From the NCBI GenBank assembly GCA_905221605.1, contig CAJNDS010002638.1, positions 124,001 to 188,000 of the forward strand: a stretch of DNA of 64,000 bases, written 5' to 3'. Of this stretch, positions 30,597 to 40,603 are shown piece by piece (within the stretch, counting starts at the first letter, position 1; each line of letters begins with the position of its first letter). The notes beneath the pieces are model-generated. The model searched no databases. It saw only the letters and a program-made list of their open reading frames with translations, and was not told where the DNA came from. Position numbers and translations under genes: made by a program. This DNA is from Symbiodinium natans (lineage: Eukaryota > Sar > Dinophyceae > Suessiales > Symbiodiniaceae).

Positions 30597-30737
30597 GGGA
30601 ACCTTACTAGGGACCCTAGGGGCTCTTTAGGGGTCATTTAGGGGCTACTTAGGTGTATCGGGACAACATAGGGCTTATATAGGGGGATAAGATTGAGGGT
30701 CCCTTCTAGGGGTCCCTCCTTATACCCCTTAATCCAA
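30597..30737. repeat. short repeat family, GGGGCTACTTAGGTG type
   Basis: Stepwise GGGG-starting segments with ends GGGACCTTACTAGGG and GGGTCCCTCC. Inverted copy 37094-37235 and direct copy 50053-50187. Confidence 0.55.
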
Positions 30738-30926
30738 GCCATAAGTCCGGTTTGGGGCTTGGGGTTAGGGTTTTGGGTGTAGAAGGACTACCTGGAGGTT
30801 CCTGGGAAGGTACTTCTTGTGTTACAGGGTAACAAAAGTTCTAGCCGGTTGCCGAAAACTCGCGGTTCTTGCACTCCGGCGCCCTTCAGCCTGAGTTCTC
30901 AACTGGCCTAAGCCTCCCTGAAGTAG

Positions 30927-31210
30927 GGCGCAGCCAAAGCCAATGCTGGTTTGGAAAGCGCAAGCTGAAGAATGACTATTTGCTTAAGAAACCCCCAAAA
31001 AATGTTCTTCCTTATTAAGGGTAATGTAGGGATGATTGTTTTTATTCTTTTGGGGTTCTTAAGCAAATAGTAGCGAAGCGAGCTGAAGGCGCTACATGAG
31101 ACGTTCGCTGCACGCAGGTCTTTTTCGACTGCGACAGCAGGCCCATCGGGAGAAACGACGAAGAACGTTGATCCAGGAGAGTGTCGCAAAGCTCTTCAAG
31201 CCGCGGAGAC
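30927..31210 (+). CDS. two candidate exons split by an introner-like element
   Basis: Exon 1 (30927-30969) reads AQPKPMLVWKAQAE; exon 2 (31074-31210) reads RSELKALHETFAARRSFSTA, then TAGPSGETTKNVDPGECRKA and LQAAET, ending AC|GTTTAGGG. The 104-bp gap is the inverted repeat 30975-31071 plus a few bases. With exon 1 ending at GAA|GAATG the phases agree, which needs a GA donor. The 93-codon - strand frame is treated as a shadow. Confidence 0.45.
30975..31071. repeat. introner-like perfect-ended inverted repeat
   Basis: 97 bp, ACTATTTGCTTAAGAA at one end and TTCTTAAGCAAATAGT at the other; best copy of the family. Confidence 0.8.
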
Positions 31211-31619
31211 GTTTAGGGCTTAGGTTCTAGAGTTTAGGGTTTAGGATTTAGGGTTTAGGGTTTAGGTTCCAGGGTTTAGGGTTTCTTGGTTTATGGTTCA
31301 CCCAAACCAACTTCGACAAGCCTTCTCCAAAGTAACCTCTAGGGTTCGCCCTTAACCTCCAAACGCTAAGCTCTGGACCCTACTTATAGCTTGGTTTAGG
31401 TCCTAAACCCCTGAACCCTACACCAAACACTAAGACACCTAAATCAAGCCCCAATACACCCCTAAACCCCCTTGAACAAAAAGCCCCCAAAGGAACCCTA
31501 AACCATAAACCCTAAACCCTAAACCCTAAACCCTAAACCCCAAACTCCCTCAACCAAGGACATAGCGAAACTCCCTGAACCAAGGATGCGGCACCTCAAC
31601 TCTGCTTGCCTGCATGCAG

Positions 31620-31648
31620 ATGAGGCTACTTGGCTCTTGCTGCACTTG
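31620..31648 (+). CDS. candidate micro-exon
   Basis: 29 nt between GCTTGCCTGCATGCAG and TTG|GTAGGG: DEATWLLLH. Confidence 0.25.
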
Positions 31649-31794
31649 GTAGGGTCTAGGGTTTCGGGTTTAGGGTTTAGAGTTTAGGGTTTAGGGTTTA
31701 GGGTTTAGGGTTTAGATTCTAAAGAAACCAACCAACAAAAGGTAGCCTGATTATAATATGGTTGCTGGGTTGCTAAGTGCACCCACGCCGACAA

Positions 31795-31890
31795 TATGGG
31801 GGGCTTGGGACCCCGAAAATAGACCCCCCAAATAGTAGGATTCCCTTATGATAAGGACCCCAACAAAGTACCCCTACTTTCAGAAACCAG
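31795..31890. repeat. short repeat family, GGGGGTTTACG type (inverted copy)
   Basis: Shares CCCAAATAGTAGGATTCCC and AAGGACCCCAACAAAGTACC with 14649-14745 and the complement of 10556-10630. Confidence 0.6.
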
Positions 31891-32123
31891 CTTGTTACAT
31901 GAATCATGGTTCCCCGACTACCCCCCTCTATACTACCACACTGCCCCCAGGTTCCCCCCATAATTCAGGCTATTCAGGGATAAAAAAGCCTAGTTCAGGT
32001 GATTTAAGGGGGGAACCTGGGGGCGGGGGGGAGTAGCATAGAGGGGAGGTAGTAGGGGAACCCATGATGTAAAGAATGTACCCTAAACCCTGAACCCTAA
32101 ACTAAACCCTAAACTTCCCTTAG

Positions 32124-32181
32124 ACGAAACGCACCCAGGCGAGGAAGTGCTGCGATTCCGTGACGTTCAATCCGGGAGATG
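32124..32181 (+). CDS. candidate exon with good splice sites
   Basis: AAACTTCCCTTAG acceptor, GATG|GTGAGG donor, in a C-array/G-array pair. ETHPGEEVLRFRDVQSGR. Confidence 0.5.
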
Positions 32182-32468
32182 GTGAGGAGTACCTGGTACC
32201 TTGGCCAAACCTCAAGCCCTTGGGGTTTAGGGTTTAGGGTTTAGGGATTCGAGTTCAGGGTTTAGGGATAGCTTCCCGGTTCCTAGTGGAAGTCTACTTA
32301 GTATCTGCTGGAAACTTTACAATACCCAGAACCCAACTTCTTAACCCTACTTACCAAGGCAACAGGGCTTCCCATTAGGGGAATTCGGCACTTAGGTGCC
32401 CTTCATAGTCAGAGGTACTTGAGTATTAGGGAAGTAAGTGCCCGTTTTAACCAGGGTAAATGCGGTTC

Positions 32469-32575
32469 CCAGAGAGCCCAAGACCCGTTAATAAAGGGAA
32501 TATACCCTAAATGAAAAGGGATCCTTAACATGATTTAAGGTATATTCCTTGTTTAAGAGGTATTGAGCTCTCTGG
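32469..32575. repeat. introner-like inverted repeat, CCAGAGAGCCCAAGACCC family
   Basis: 107 bp with ends CCAGAGAGCCC and GAGCTCTCTGG and an inner TATACCTTAAATCAT palindrome. Copies at 38503-38608 and 63923-64000 (cut by the window end). TAG follows within a few bases in the two complete copies. Confidence 0.7.
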
Positions 32576-32583
32576 GTACCTAG

Positions 32584-32664
32584 ATCTGCTTCCCTACGAA
32601 GTCTCCAAGATGCCAAGTAGCACCCATGTCGTTGTTGCTCGGGCTCGATTCCCTCTAGCACCCC
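32584..32664 (+). CDS. candidate exon just after an introner-like element
   Basis: Starts after TCTCTGGGTACCTAG, ends CCCC|GTTAAT. LLPYEVSKMPSSTHVVVARA then RFPLAP. Confidence 0.5.
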
Positions 32665-33025
32665 GTTAATCACAAGAGAGGGTATGCTTTCGCTCATTAG
32701 GTTGCTGAGCGCCCGGAATCAGGGGCCGGGGTTAGAAGTGTTGGGTCCAGGCTCACGTGCGGGGTCTTGGTTGAGACCATGGGTTCATGGAGGGTTGTCT
32801 CCGGGCTTACGGCTGGGTGGGATTCTGGGTTTTGGGGTTCCCTCGATGGCCACACAGTTCAGCGCGCATCACAGCAAGTGCCCGGACCCGTGCTTTGGGC
32901 TTTGGGGTTCCCTCGCCCGGGCCCGTGCTACTTTGTCATATTGGAGAACATTGTACATATTTAAGTGTACTTAAACCCAATAAGGAATAGAAGATCCCAA
33001 CCCTGAACTAGGCTGGCTCCCTCAG

Positions 33026-33223
33026 GTATTTTCTGCCGACCGAGTCATCTCGATGAGACGCTACAGCTGAGCCTGGGTTTCTCCTGCTTTGTACCCTTTA
33101 CCCTTTTTTGGTTCTGTGTTCCCTTAGAACAAATGCAGCCAACCAAACAAGGGTGCCCTTATGATAAGAAGGTCACCGGGCTACCAAGACTCCAAAACCA
33201 ACACCCGACGTTGTTGGTTAAAG
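33026..33223 (+). CDS. two candidate exons split by an introner-like element
   Basis: Exon 1 33026-33076 (after GGCTCCCTCAG) reads IFCRPSHLDETLQLSL; exon 2 33189-33223 reads SKTNTRRCWLK to AAG|GTTTGA. The phases agree, making a GAC codon across the join. The 112-bp intron begins GTTTCT, ends ACCAAG and belongs to the family of 39347-39462. Confidence 0.5.
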
Positions 33224-33507
33224 GTTTGAGGCACAAGGGCTGAAGGGGCTTCTTACAGTGCTGCCCATGCCTACGTCCTCAACACTTCCTGAAGGCTCGC
33301 TATGTCTACGTCATATATATATATATATACAGCTATATATATGCATATAAATGTTTGTAGGTATAGACCTACATGCACACCCATGAACCTTCAAGTATAC
33401 GGTCATGAAGCTCATAAGCCTCCTTAACCCTGCAAACCATGTAGGCCCCATAGCCCACGAACAGTAAACCCTAAATCTTAAACGACAAACTGACTCCCGA
33501 CTCCCAG

Positions 33508-33573
33508 TTGTTTAGAGAGGCATCTCAGGGTGTTGGAATCAAGGCAAATCTGCAACCCAGAGCCTGCACCTAG
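33508..33573 (+). CDS. candidate exon, unknown protein
   Basis: Acceptor GACTCCCGACTCCCAG; LFREASQGVGIKANLQPRAC then T and TAG. Confidence 0.4.
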   Translation: MFREASQGVGIKANLQPRACT

Positions 33574-33726
33574 TTCCCCCAAGAAAAGCCCGAATTCCCA
33601 AGCCTGGGTCCCAAGCTAAACCTTACACCCCAAGACCCAAAGCCAAGATCCTAAAAGCTCATTTCTTGTTTGTGGGAATCCCAGGAGTTCGGGCCACGTC
33701 CTGTTCAACTTATATAGCGAATTAAA

Positions 33727-33785
33727 CCTGGATTCCGGGGGTCCAATGCTACCCCTGGCGCAAGGGGCGCAAGGGGCGCTGGAGG
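33727..33785 (+). CDS. candidate exon ending at GTTTAGGG
   Basis: Two frames are open (LDSGGPMLPLAQGAQGALE, or a basic one); donor GAGG|GTTTAGGG. An internal GGCGCAAGG repeat. Confidence 0.3.
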
Positions 33786-33863
33786 GTTTAGGGTGCAGGG
33801 TTTAAGGGTTTAGGGCTTAGGGTTTAGGGTTTAGGGTTTAGGGTTTAGGTTGGACCCCTTCAG

Positions 33864-34027
33864 GAGTCAGCTCAAGAGCTTTTGGGCTTGCCATGTTGGC
33901 AACGCCTGACTCTCTCGCATGCCCAAGCTCTGGAAATTTTCGGACACAACGTCTTGTAAAGTTCTTTCAGGAGAGCCAGTGTAGAGAGCATCTCCCGGCT
34001 GAAACGATCAATCGGCCCTGTAAAGTA
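33864..34027 (+). CDS. candidate exon, about 53 codons
   Basis: After GACCCCTTCAG: VSSRAFGLAMLATPDSLACP, SSGNFRTQRLVKFFQESQCR, EHLPAETINRPCK, with donor AAA|GTATAA or the TAA as stop. The 106-codon - strand frame over the same DNA looks less natural. Confidence 0.45.
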
Positions 34028-34237
34028 TAACCCCGAAAGCCACCCAAACTGAAGCCTATGACACCTATATAGACTTAAAGCCACCCAGACTGAACGCCAA
34101 CCCCTTAACCCTAAACAACCACTGAAGGTGGCCTCAGAATCGACAAACAGAAGGCGGAGCTTAGGGTTTAGGGTGAAGTTCAAGGTGTACACATATATAT
34201 ATATACATTCAGTTAAGAAGATACATCTCCAAAGAGT

Positions 34238-34516
34238 TTGGGCTTTGAGGGTTTAGGGAAACAACTTGCAAGGAAACGATCGGGCCCTCCCGACGAAGCA
34301 CGCAGCGTCAATTCACAAGAGCATCTTTCGGGGTCTAGGGTTAGGGATTTAGGGCCTTTGGATGTGCAGGGCTTTGGGCATGGGGGCTTGGGGGTTGAAA
34401 GTTTTTGGAGTTTAGGTGGAGGTAAGATGATCCCAAACCTTGAATCTGCATTCCTGAAAGCTGGATTCTCCTGCATGCCTTTAAGCTGCACCCGCCTACG
34501 CAGCATTAATTGGTAG
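34238..34516 (+). CDS. candidate coding stretch, unknown protein
   Basis: Open for 92 codons: LARKRSGPPDEARSVNSQEH, a G-rich telomere-like middle, then KMIPNLESAFLKAGFSCMPL to TAG. The middle may be an intron. No true ATG start. Confidence 0.35.
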   Translation: MGFEGLGKQLARKRSGPPDEARSVNSQEHLSGSRVRDLGPLDVQGFGHGGLGVESFWSLGGGKMIPNLESAFLKAGFSCMPLSCTRLRSINW

Positions 34517-34641
34517 CCGCCGCGGCCTCTGCACAGCTGCCCTCGCCCTATTCACGGTTTTGGGTTGTTCCAGGAACCCGAAACCCTAAACCCGAAACCC
34601 TACACCCTAAACCGTTAGCTGTTGAGGGTTCTGGATATAAG

Positions 34642-34764
34642 GTTTGAGGGTGGAGCAGCCGCGTCTTGTGTGCCACCAGCTCGTGAAGCTCGTGCTCAAA
34701 GTACAGCTGACCAATATCCATACCCCCACCATTTGGCCGTTTCGAACGTTTGGGTGTGCCTTCA
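34642..34764 (+). CDS. candidate exon, unknown protein
   Basis: After TGGATATAAG: VEQPRLVCHQLVKLVLKVQL then TNIHTPTIWPFRTFGCAFN, up to a C-strand array. A second frame is open too. Confidence 0.4.
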
Positions 34765-34765
34765 A

Positions 34766-34883
34766 CCCTAAACCCTAAACCCTAAACCCTAAACCCTCAA
34801 CCCTAAACCCTAAACCCTAAACCCTAAACCCTAAACCCTAAACCCTAAACCCTAAACCCTAAACCCTAAACCCTAAACCCTAA
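34766..34883 (-). repeat. telomere-type array, CCCTAAA strand
   Basis: About seventeen units. Confidence 0.95.
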
Positions 34884-34886
34884 CAG

Positions 34887-34945
34887 GACTTGCATGGGCG
34901 GTTGGTGACGGAACCAGCTGAGAGGTTGCTACGTATCACCGGGGC
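34887..34945 (+). CDS. candidate exon directly after array
   Basis: CCCTAACAG acceptor made from the last repeat unit, GGGGC|GTGAAT donor; DLHGRLVTEPAERLLRITG. Confidence 0.45.
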
Positions 34946-35046
34946 GTGAATGGCTACCAACATTAACCCCCCTCACCCTATACAAGTAGTGACGTATAAA
35001 TAAAAAAACAAATAGATACAAACTACCTGGAATACCCCGTAGGCCT

Positions 35047-35310
35047 TTGCTCGCGGTGTTGAGGATTTGTTTAGGGTACTTGGAGACTGGAGACTCCTCC
35101 ATTTTCCTGAACCTGCGCCCTGACCCCAAGATTCAATCCAAAATATGGTTAAGGGTTTGCAGTTTTTTTTGGGCTTTGTCCCTCTTAAGGTATCCTATAT
35201 ATCAGGCTGCGCATCACACTTGGTACCTCAAAAAGGATCATGATTTAGTTAACTTCCATCTTGACGGCATGCACCCAGATATTTCTTATCCACACGTACC
35301 CATTTGGTAA
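35047..35310 (+). CDS. open frame, unknown protein
   Basis: 87 codons without a true ATG start: LAVLRICLGYLETGDSSIFL ... KIWLRVCSFFWALSLLRYPI ... and a His/Asp-rich end to TAA. The hydrophobic centre could be a membrane segment. Confidence 0.4.
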   Translation: MLAVLRICLGYLETGDSSIFLNLRPDPKIQSKIWLRVCSFFWALSLLRYPIYQAAHHTWYLKKDHDLVNFHLDGMHPDISYPHVPIW

Positions 35311-35376
35311 CTATGGTATAAAGGGTACGAATACACTCTATACCATGGAGACTTGTAAAGCACCTGTTCTCCACAG

Positions 35377-35633
35377 TATATGGGCATCTACAGAGACTTG
35401 TGCTCCCGAACGTTGAAGCTGAAGCTTCTAGCCACCACCGGACCCTTGAGGGCCCAAAACCACATAAGCATACTGGGTTTTGGAGTACTATGCTTTAATA
35501 CTTTTGTTTGGTTCTGGGCTCCTATGATAGCTACTTATACCTAAAAAGTTTGTACTTTTTTTCTAGGGTCTACTCCCAAGTAGGGCATAAGGGTCCTACT
35601 CTTGGGGCATATGGGGGGATTCTGGAAAGCTAG
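35377..35633 (+). CDS. candidate terminal exons around an introner-like element
   Basis: Exon 35377-35476 (acceptor CTGTTCTCCACAG, 33 codons) reads YMGIYRDLCSRTLKLKLLAT then TGPLRAQNHISIL, ending CTGG|GTTTTGGAGTAC. Exon 35584-35633 reads HKGPTLGAYGGILES and TAG. The phases agree. An earlier acceptor at TTTTTTTCTAG (35567) would instead give a very short tail. Confidence 0.5.
35477..35583 (+). repeat. introner-like element, GTTTTGGAGTACTA family
   Basis: GT at the start, TGCTTTAATACTTTTG, TTCTGGGCTCC, CTAAAAAGT, TTTTTTTCTAGGGTCTACTCC, AG at the end. A second copy lies at 63337-63446 and is interrupted by telomeric units. Confidence 0.75.
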
Positions 35634-35669
35634 GTTTGTACAATCTTTATATGTGTATGTTGCTTTCGG

Positions 35670-35800
35670 GCCCCTAAACCCCAAACCCCCTAATCCCCAA
35701 ACCCCCTAAACCCCAAACCCCCTAAACCCTAAACCCCCTAAACCCTAAACCCCAAACCCTAAACCCTAAAACCTAAACCTAAACCCTAAACCCTAAACCC
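35670..35800 (-). repeat. CCCCTAAACCCC-type degenerate C-strand array
   Basis: Octamer and heptamer variants mixed; faces TTTAGGG units at 35933. Confidence 0.9.
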
Positions 35801-35870
35801 GGCACCCCGACTTCGAAGTGACGGCCATCTTTTGACGCGACTGCCGCGCTCCGCGAACGCAGCAGCCCAG

Positions 35871-35932
35871 CAAGGTCGACCCGCACAAGAGAAAAGAAGC
35901 CATCGGACGGACCTAGAGCTTCCTACACAAAG
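35871..35932 (+). CDS. candidate exon ending at GTTTAGGG
   Basis: Between GCAGCAGCCCAG and CAAAG|GTTTAGGG: QGRPAQEKRSHRTDLELPTQ. Confidence 0.4.
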
Positions 35933-36370
35933 GTTTAGGGTTTAGGGTTTAGGGCTTGAGAACACACACTTTCTTGGTAGGTCGCCCAAATCCCCTGTAG
36001 GTGCTGTTAGAACTCTCACCTTTTAGAACTCCCACCGACAACTTCGTGGGTTTGCAGGGTTGGGGACTCTGGGCCTAGAATCCCTAAACCCAATGCTGTG
36101 CACGGATTTGTTGGGTTCTGGTTTGGGGTTTTTGGGTTTGGGGCTTCAGGGTTTTAGGGTCTTAGCGTTTAGGGTTTTAGTAGGACACGGTAGCATATTA
36201 AGTTCTAGTCTTGTACACTGTAAGGAAAGATATGCCATTGGCTGCTTTACAGTCGACTTATGTCGACTTTGCTGTCATACATTCTAAACAGAGTACTATA
36301 ATACATACATTGTACGACATGTGTGGGAATACTATATACTATGCCAGTGTAGACCCCAGACAGTGAGTGA

Positions 36371-36625
36371 CCATGCAAAGAAGACACCAAGAGTGCATCC
36401 AAAAGCGAGAACAGTCGCGCTTTTTGCGAACACAGGAGGTTAAATAACAAAAGCGATGACAGTTCCGCACTTGGCGAGGAAGTGCGTGCTCGGCCGCACC
36501 TTCGCCCAGGCGAGAGCGCGACTTTAGTCCAAACGAGCAGGCTTCGAGAAAATTGCAGGCTCCCGGGGCGGGCGCGCCGCAACATCTACCTACCCCCGAT
36601 TGCCCTTCAAGTTGGAATCCTTTAG
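36371..36625 (+). CDS. open frame of 84 codons, unknown protein
   Basis: No ATG start; EDTKSASKSENSRAFCEHRR, SDDSSALGEEVRARPHLRPG, ESATLVQTSRLRENCRLPGR and a hydrophobic end to TAG. The overlapping 112-codon - strand frame is the alternative. Confidence 0.35.
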   Translation, partial: PCKEDTKSASKSENSRAFCEHRRLNNKSDDSSALGEEVRARPHLRPGESATLVQTSRLRENCRLPGRARRNIYLPPIALQVGIL

Positions 36626-36987
36626 TGTTGACACCCTGCTTGGTTCATAGCATGCTAGTTACCTAGAGTTACTTACTGGCTGTGTTTTAGCAAAGAAAGG
36701 TGAGCCTTTCGGTGTTTATAGCGTTTATAGTAGTGCCCCATATCGTTAGAGGTTACCTGCGGAGCTACTCAACACTTAAACCCTGAACTTTACACTACAC
36801 CTACTGGGGCTTTCGGGTTACCTCTTCAGCAATGTACTAGGAGGCGAGAGATTTCAAGTTTCTACAGTGAATCATGGCACCGTCGTCGGTTAAAGTTTGC
36901 AACAAAGCACAACACTCCCAAGCCCTAAACCCTGAACCCCAAGCCCTAAACCTCAACCCTAAGCCCTAAACCCGAAACCCTAAACCG

Positions 36988-37089
36988 CTGCACAGACGAG
37001 CTGAGCATGTGGCCGCGTATCGTTCTGCAGCTTTCCAGCTCAGAGCCATGACAGGACAGGCTCTTGGACTGCAAATCCTTTTCCTTTAA
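36988..37089 (+). CDS. candidate exon, unknown protein
   Basis: LHRRAEHVAAYRSAAFQLRA then MTGQALGLQILFL and TAA. A second frame after GCTGCACAG is also open. Confidence 0.3.
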   Translation: MHRRAEHVAAYRSAAFQLRAMTGQALGLQILFL

Positions 37090-37093
37090 GGGG

Positions 37094-37235
37094 TACAAAG
37101 AGAGAAGGGACCCTGGGTCCTATCCGCTTGTATAACCCCTATGTACACACACCTTACATCGTCCCTAGATACCCAAGTAGCCGCTAAATAACCCCTAGAG
37201 AACCCCAAAGGTCCTTTCTAAGGGTCCCGCCTTTA
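37094..37235. repeat. short repeat family (inverted copy of 30597-30737)
   Basis: Shares AGTAGCCGCTAAATAACCCC and GGGTCCCGCC-type ends in reverse. Confidence 0.55.
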
Positions 37236-37527
37236 GTCCCTTGATTCCCAGGATGCCCTGGCTTAGGGTTTAGGGGGTTTGGGGTTTAGGGTTTAGGGTT
37301 TTAGGGTTTAGGGTTTAGGAGAGTAGGTTTCCGTTAAAAATGGGCACCCTTTTGATCCTAGGTTCTAAAGCTGAAGATCCTGAGCCCTCAACCCTGCAAG
37401 GCGAACTAAAACCCAGGTAGCACCTTACAAGCCTGCACTCCGTCTCAGAGACCTCAAAGCTTCAGACACCCTTGGCTCACTAGGCCCTAACCACTCAACT
37501 CTCCACCGAACCCCTCCCCCGGCGAAG

Positions 37528-37796
37528 AAAACGAATGCCCTATAATTGCCATCGCTGACGTAGCCCTCGACTGGAGCCTCGACGTGGCCCAGGACCGGGC
37601 CAAGACCCGCTTTCTTTTGCGGGACCTAGGTTTCAAGTAAGAGTAGGGGTTCGGGGCTTCCCTGTATCATCGGGCAAGTTTGGAGAGGCAGTTCCTAAAA
37701 GTCGTGGTTCTTCTGTTATTCCTCGTATGGATGCACCTTCGAGAAGGATGCCTCCCTCGACTTTCCTTCGTTGGGTCTTCTAGGGTTCAGGGCTGA
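37528..37796 (+). CDS. two-exon gene fragment with hydrophobic segment
   Basis: Exon 1 37528-37636 (after CCTCCCCCGGCGAAG) reads NECPIIAIADVALDWSLDVA then QDRAKTRFLLRDLGF, ending AA|GTAAGA. Exon 2 from 37679 reads LERQFLKVVVLLLFLVWMHL, REGCLPRLSFVGSSRVQG and TGA. The phases agree and produce an Asn codon at the join. The intron would be 42 nt. VVVLLLFLVW is a possible membrane segment. Confidence 0.5.
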
Positions 37797-38009
37797 GCAT
37801 TCAGCGTTTGGACGTGATTTAAGGTGGCTACCAGGCAGATGTCTGGGAAGGCTTTTGCGGCTAAAGAAACGGGGTCCAACCCCATCATATAAGCCTCCCA
37901 CGCAATCATGTCCTTGCGGATACAAGTTTTGTTAAAAGTTCTACTTTTCGACGGGAACCTGGTCACGTCATGGTTTTCCGCTCTCTGGCAATAAGGCCCA
38001 CTACTGTAG

Positions 38010-38461
<452 letters not shown>

Positions 38462-38502
38462 CACGTGGGGGAAGCCGTTAGGCTTGCCAGCTGCCTAGCT
38501 AC

Positions 38503-38608
38503 CCAGAGAGCCCAAGACCCCTGAATTAGGGACCATACCTTAGATTAGATAGGGGTCCTTAGTATGATGTAAGATAAATTCTTGTTTAAGGGGTATTGGG
38601 CTCTCTGG
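38503..38608. repeat. introner-like inverted repeat, CCAGAGAGCCC family
   Basis: CCAGAGAGCCCAAGACCCC at the left, GGGCTCTCTGG at the right, then CTAG and a coding-like frame. Confidence 0.75.
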
Positions 38609-38612
38609 CTAG

Positions 38613-39484
38613 TGCCCCTGGAGGCTTTCAAATCCAAGTGGCAAGGGCGCAGAGGTCATGTCGAAGGCCGGTGGCAACACTAAATGCAGTATCCTTGCAT
38701 TTGTGTGTGCTTCTCGTTTTCCGGAGGGCTGAGAGCTCCAGGCTGAGAGAGGGAGTGAGCGTTTTTGCACGCTCGCTGGCGCACGCTCGCATGGCCCAAC
38801 TTCGGCCTGCAGGATGCGAAGACAGCGGCGGACCTGAGACGGGAAGGGAGAAGCAAACTCTTTGGCGGCGACCACTCCGGTGCAGCGAAGCTGCTCAGAG
38901 AGGCGGCTCGCCGGGAGCCCGAGGATGCTGGGGGCCACTACCTCCTGGGCGTGGCGTGCTGCCGCCTCGGAGAGCTTAGGGAGGCCGAGGCTTCCTTGAA
39001 GGAGGCCATCCGCCTGCAGCCGAAGGAGCCTGCGTACCACGCGAACCTGGGGTGGCTCTATGGCACGGAGCTCAAGAATTATGCGGCCGCCGTGGAGGCC
39101 TACCGTGAGGCCCTGCGGCTGGAGCCGGGAAACAAGGACTCTCGGCGCGAGCTCGCAGAAGTGGAGCGGAAGCTGCAAGAGGCGAGGAAGGGAAGGAGGG
39201 TTTAGGGCTTAGGGTTTAGGGATTGAGGGAGGGATTCTGCGATTCCACACCTCCCGCATGCTTCAGCTTGAGTGTAAGCCGTGCCAGGAGCAAGCCGCTG
39301 ACGGGACCGAGGCCGCGCCAGTGTGTTCTTCAACAACGCAGATGCGGTAATTGGTACCCAGTGGTACCCTTTTTCCCCTTTTTTTGTTGGTTCTGGTTCC
39401 CTTAAAATGCAACCAAAAAATGGAAGCCCTTATAATAATAATATGGTTACTGGGCTACTAAGAGTAATTGAAATCAGCATGTAG
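38613..39484 (+). CDS. tetratricopeptide-repeat protein, 3' part, four candidate exons
   Basis: Exon 38813-39199 follows TTCGGCCTGCAG and encodes about three TPR units (residues roughly GRSKLFGGDHSGAAKLLREA, GHYLLGVACCRLGELREAEA, AYHANLGWLYGTELKNYAAA) with the usual small and aromatic positions, so it is probably a helical protein-binding scaffold. It ends AGG|GTTTAGGG in phase 0. Exon 39267-39346 (after GCATGCTTCAG) reads LECKPCQEQAADGTEAAPVC and ends CG|GTAATT. A last exon, 39463-39484, gives VIEISM and TAG. All three joins keep phase. An upstream exon 38613-38670 (APGGFQIQVARAQRSC) also fits phase 0. Read without splicing, the TPR frame stops at a TAG formed by the telomeric unit. Confidence 0.6.
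39200..39266 (+). other. 67-nt candidate intron starting in telomeric repeats
   Basis: GTTTAGGGCTTAGGGTTTAG at the start, GCATGCTTCAG at the end; phase 0 on both sides. Confidence 0.5.
39347..39462 (+). repeat. introner-like element between GTAATTG repeats
   Basis: GTAATTG occurs at the left boundary (where it supplies the GT donor) and again just after the right end. The interior begins GTACCCAGTGGTACCC and ends GGTTACTGGGCTACTAAG. Family members: 33077-33188, 54044-54177, part of 31740-31780. Confidence 0.65.
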
Positions 39485-39492
39485 CTGTACAT

Positions 39493-39834
39493 ATGAGCAC
39501 GTATTCTATTCTACATGACATGTATATGTCCGGCCGCCCATGTACAGACTCCCAGAGGGTTCTAACCACAGGCTCTCTGGCGCTTTCCCTGAAGATCCAT
39601 GATCTAGAGGTGCTTAAACCCGATTGGCCCTCACAGACCATCAAACCTAACGTTGCACAGCTCAGAATAGCCAGTTTTGTGTTGTCTCTTGCGGAAACCC
39701 TTTTCCAGCACACCGAACCCAAAACTCTTGTTTCGTAACCGGGCCTTTCCCTTCGTGGCAAGCTCAAGCCCAAGTTGGCACGGCTAAGGATTGTCAACTT
39801 GCCTTCTTCCAAAAATCTGGTTCTTTGTAGGCCA
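39493..39834 (+). CDS. ATG-led frame followed by a related second module
   Basis: 39493-39738 is an 81-codon ATG-to-TAA frame: MSTYSILHDMYMSGRPCTDS ... IKPNVAQLRIASFVLSLAET. Just downstream, 39739-39834, the same motif recurs as LRGKLKPKLARLRIVNLPSS before TGA. This suggests a duplicated KPxxAxLRI module. No family recognised; the - strand is also open. Confidence 0.4.
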
Positions 39835-39868
39835 TGAAGGAATTATGGAATTAGGTACCCTATGGACC

Positions 39869-40070
39869 CCTATTGATATGTGTATACACATATTAATAGA
39901 CAAGTAAATACATAGATATATAAGAAATAAAAATATAAATATAAATATATAAATACAAAATTAATATATATATATATAGTATCAGTATAAGAATAAACTT
40001 AAATATAAATATAAATGTAAATTTAATATACATATACATATATATATATATATATATATACATATGGGTT
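39869..40070. repeat. AT-rich low-complexity tract
   Basis: AAATATAAATATAAATATAT-type repeats and a (TA)n palindrome near 40025-40065. No gene seen. Confidence 0.85.
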
Positions 40071-40354
40071 ATAGAGGGATGTAAGGTGCTAGTTCCCTCG
40101 TTCCCTACTTTGGGCCCCGGGCTGCTGGGAGCGCCCTGGGCTGGAAACCCAAAGCCCTAAACCCTCTAAAACACCCTGAGCCCCAAAGCCCAGCCCTGAG
40201 CCCTATACCCTTTACCCTCTACCTCCTACCCTATACGCTATACCATATACCCTAATTTTGTGATTATAGAAGAATTATAAAGGGACCATAAGGGAATTAC
40301 ATTAATAATCATTCCGACTCTATATTCTTCCCTGCACCCTGTACCGGACGCGAG

Positions 40355-40425
40355 GCCTCAGCACTTGGCGAGTCTGGGAGCTGAAAGCCGGAGCCAGAAA
40401 GTGCGAGCGCCTCACCACAAGCAGG
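40355..40425 (+). CDS. candidate exon, unknown protein
   Basis: LSTWRVWELKAGARKCERLT then TSR, ending AGG|GTTTTA. Confidence 0.4.
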
Positions 40426-40603
40426 GTTTTATGTGGGGGGTTTGGGGGGTTTAGGGTAAATCTAGGGTTTAGGGCTCGAAGCTTAGCCCTAGATTATCTC
40501 GAGTTTGAGGGTTTATAGGGTTTGAGGTTTAGGGCGCGTAGTTTCGTTGAGCTGCAATTTCCGATAAATGTTTGTAGTCCCGGGCTGAGCTAGTTGTCCG
40601 TGC

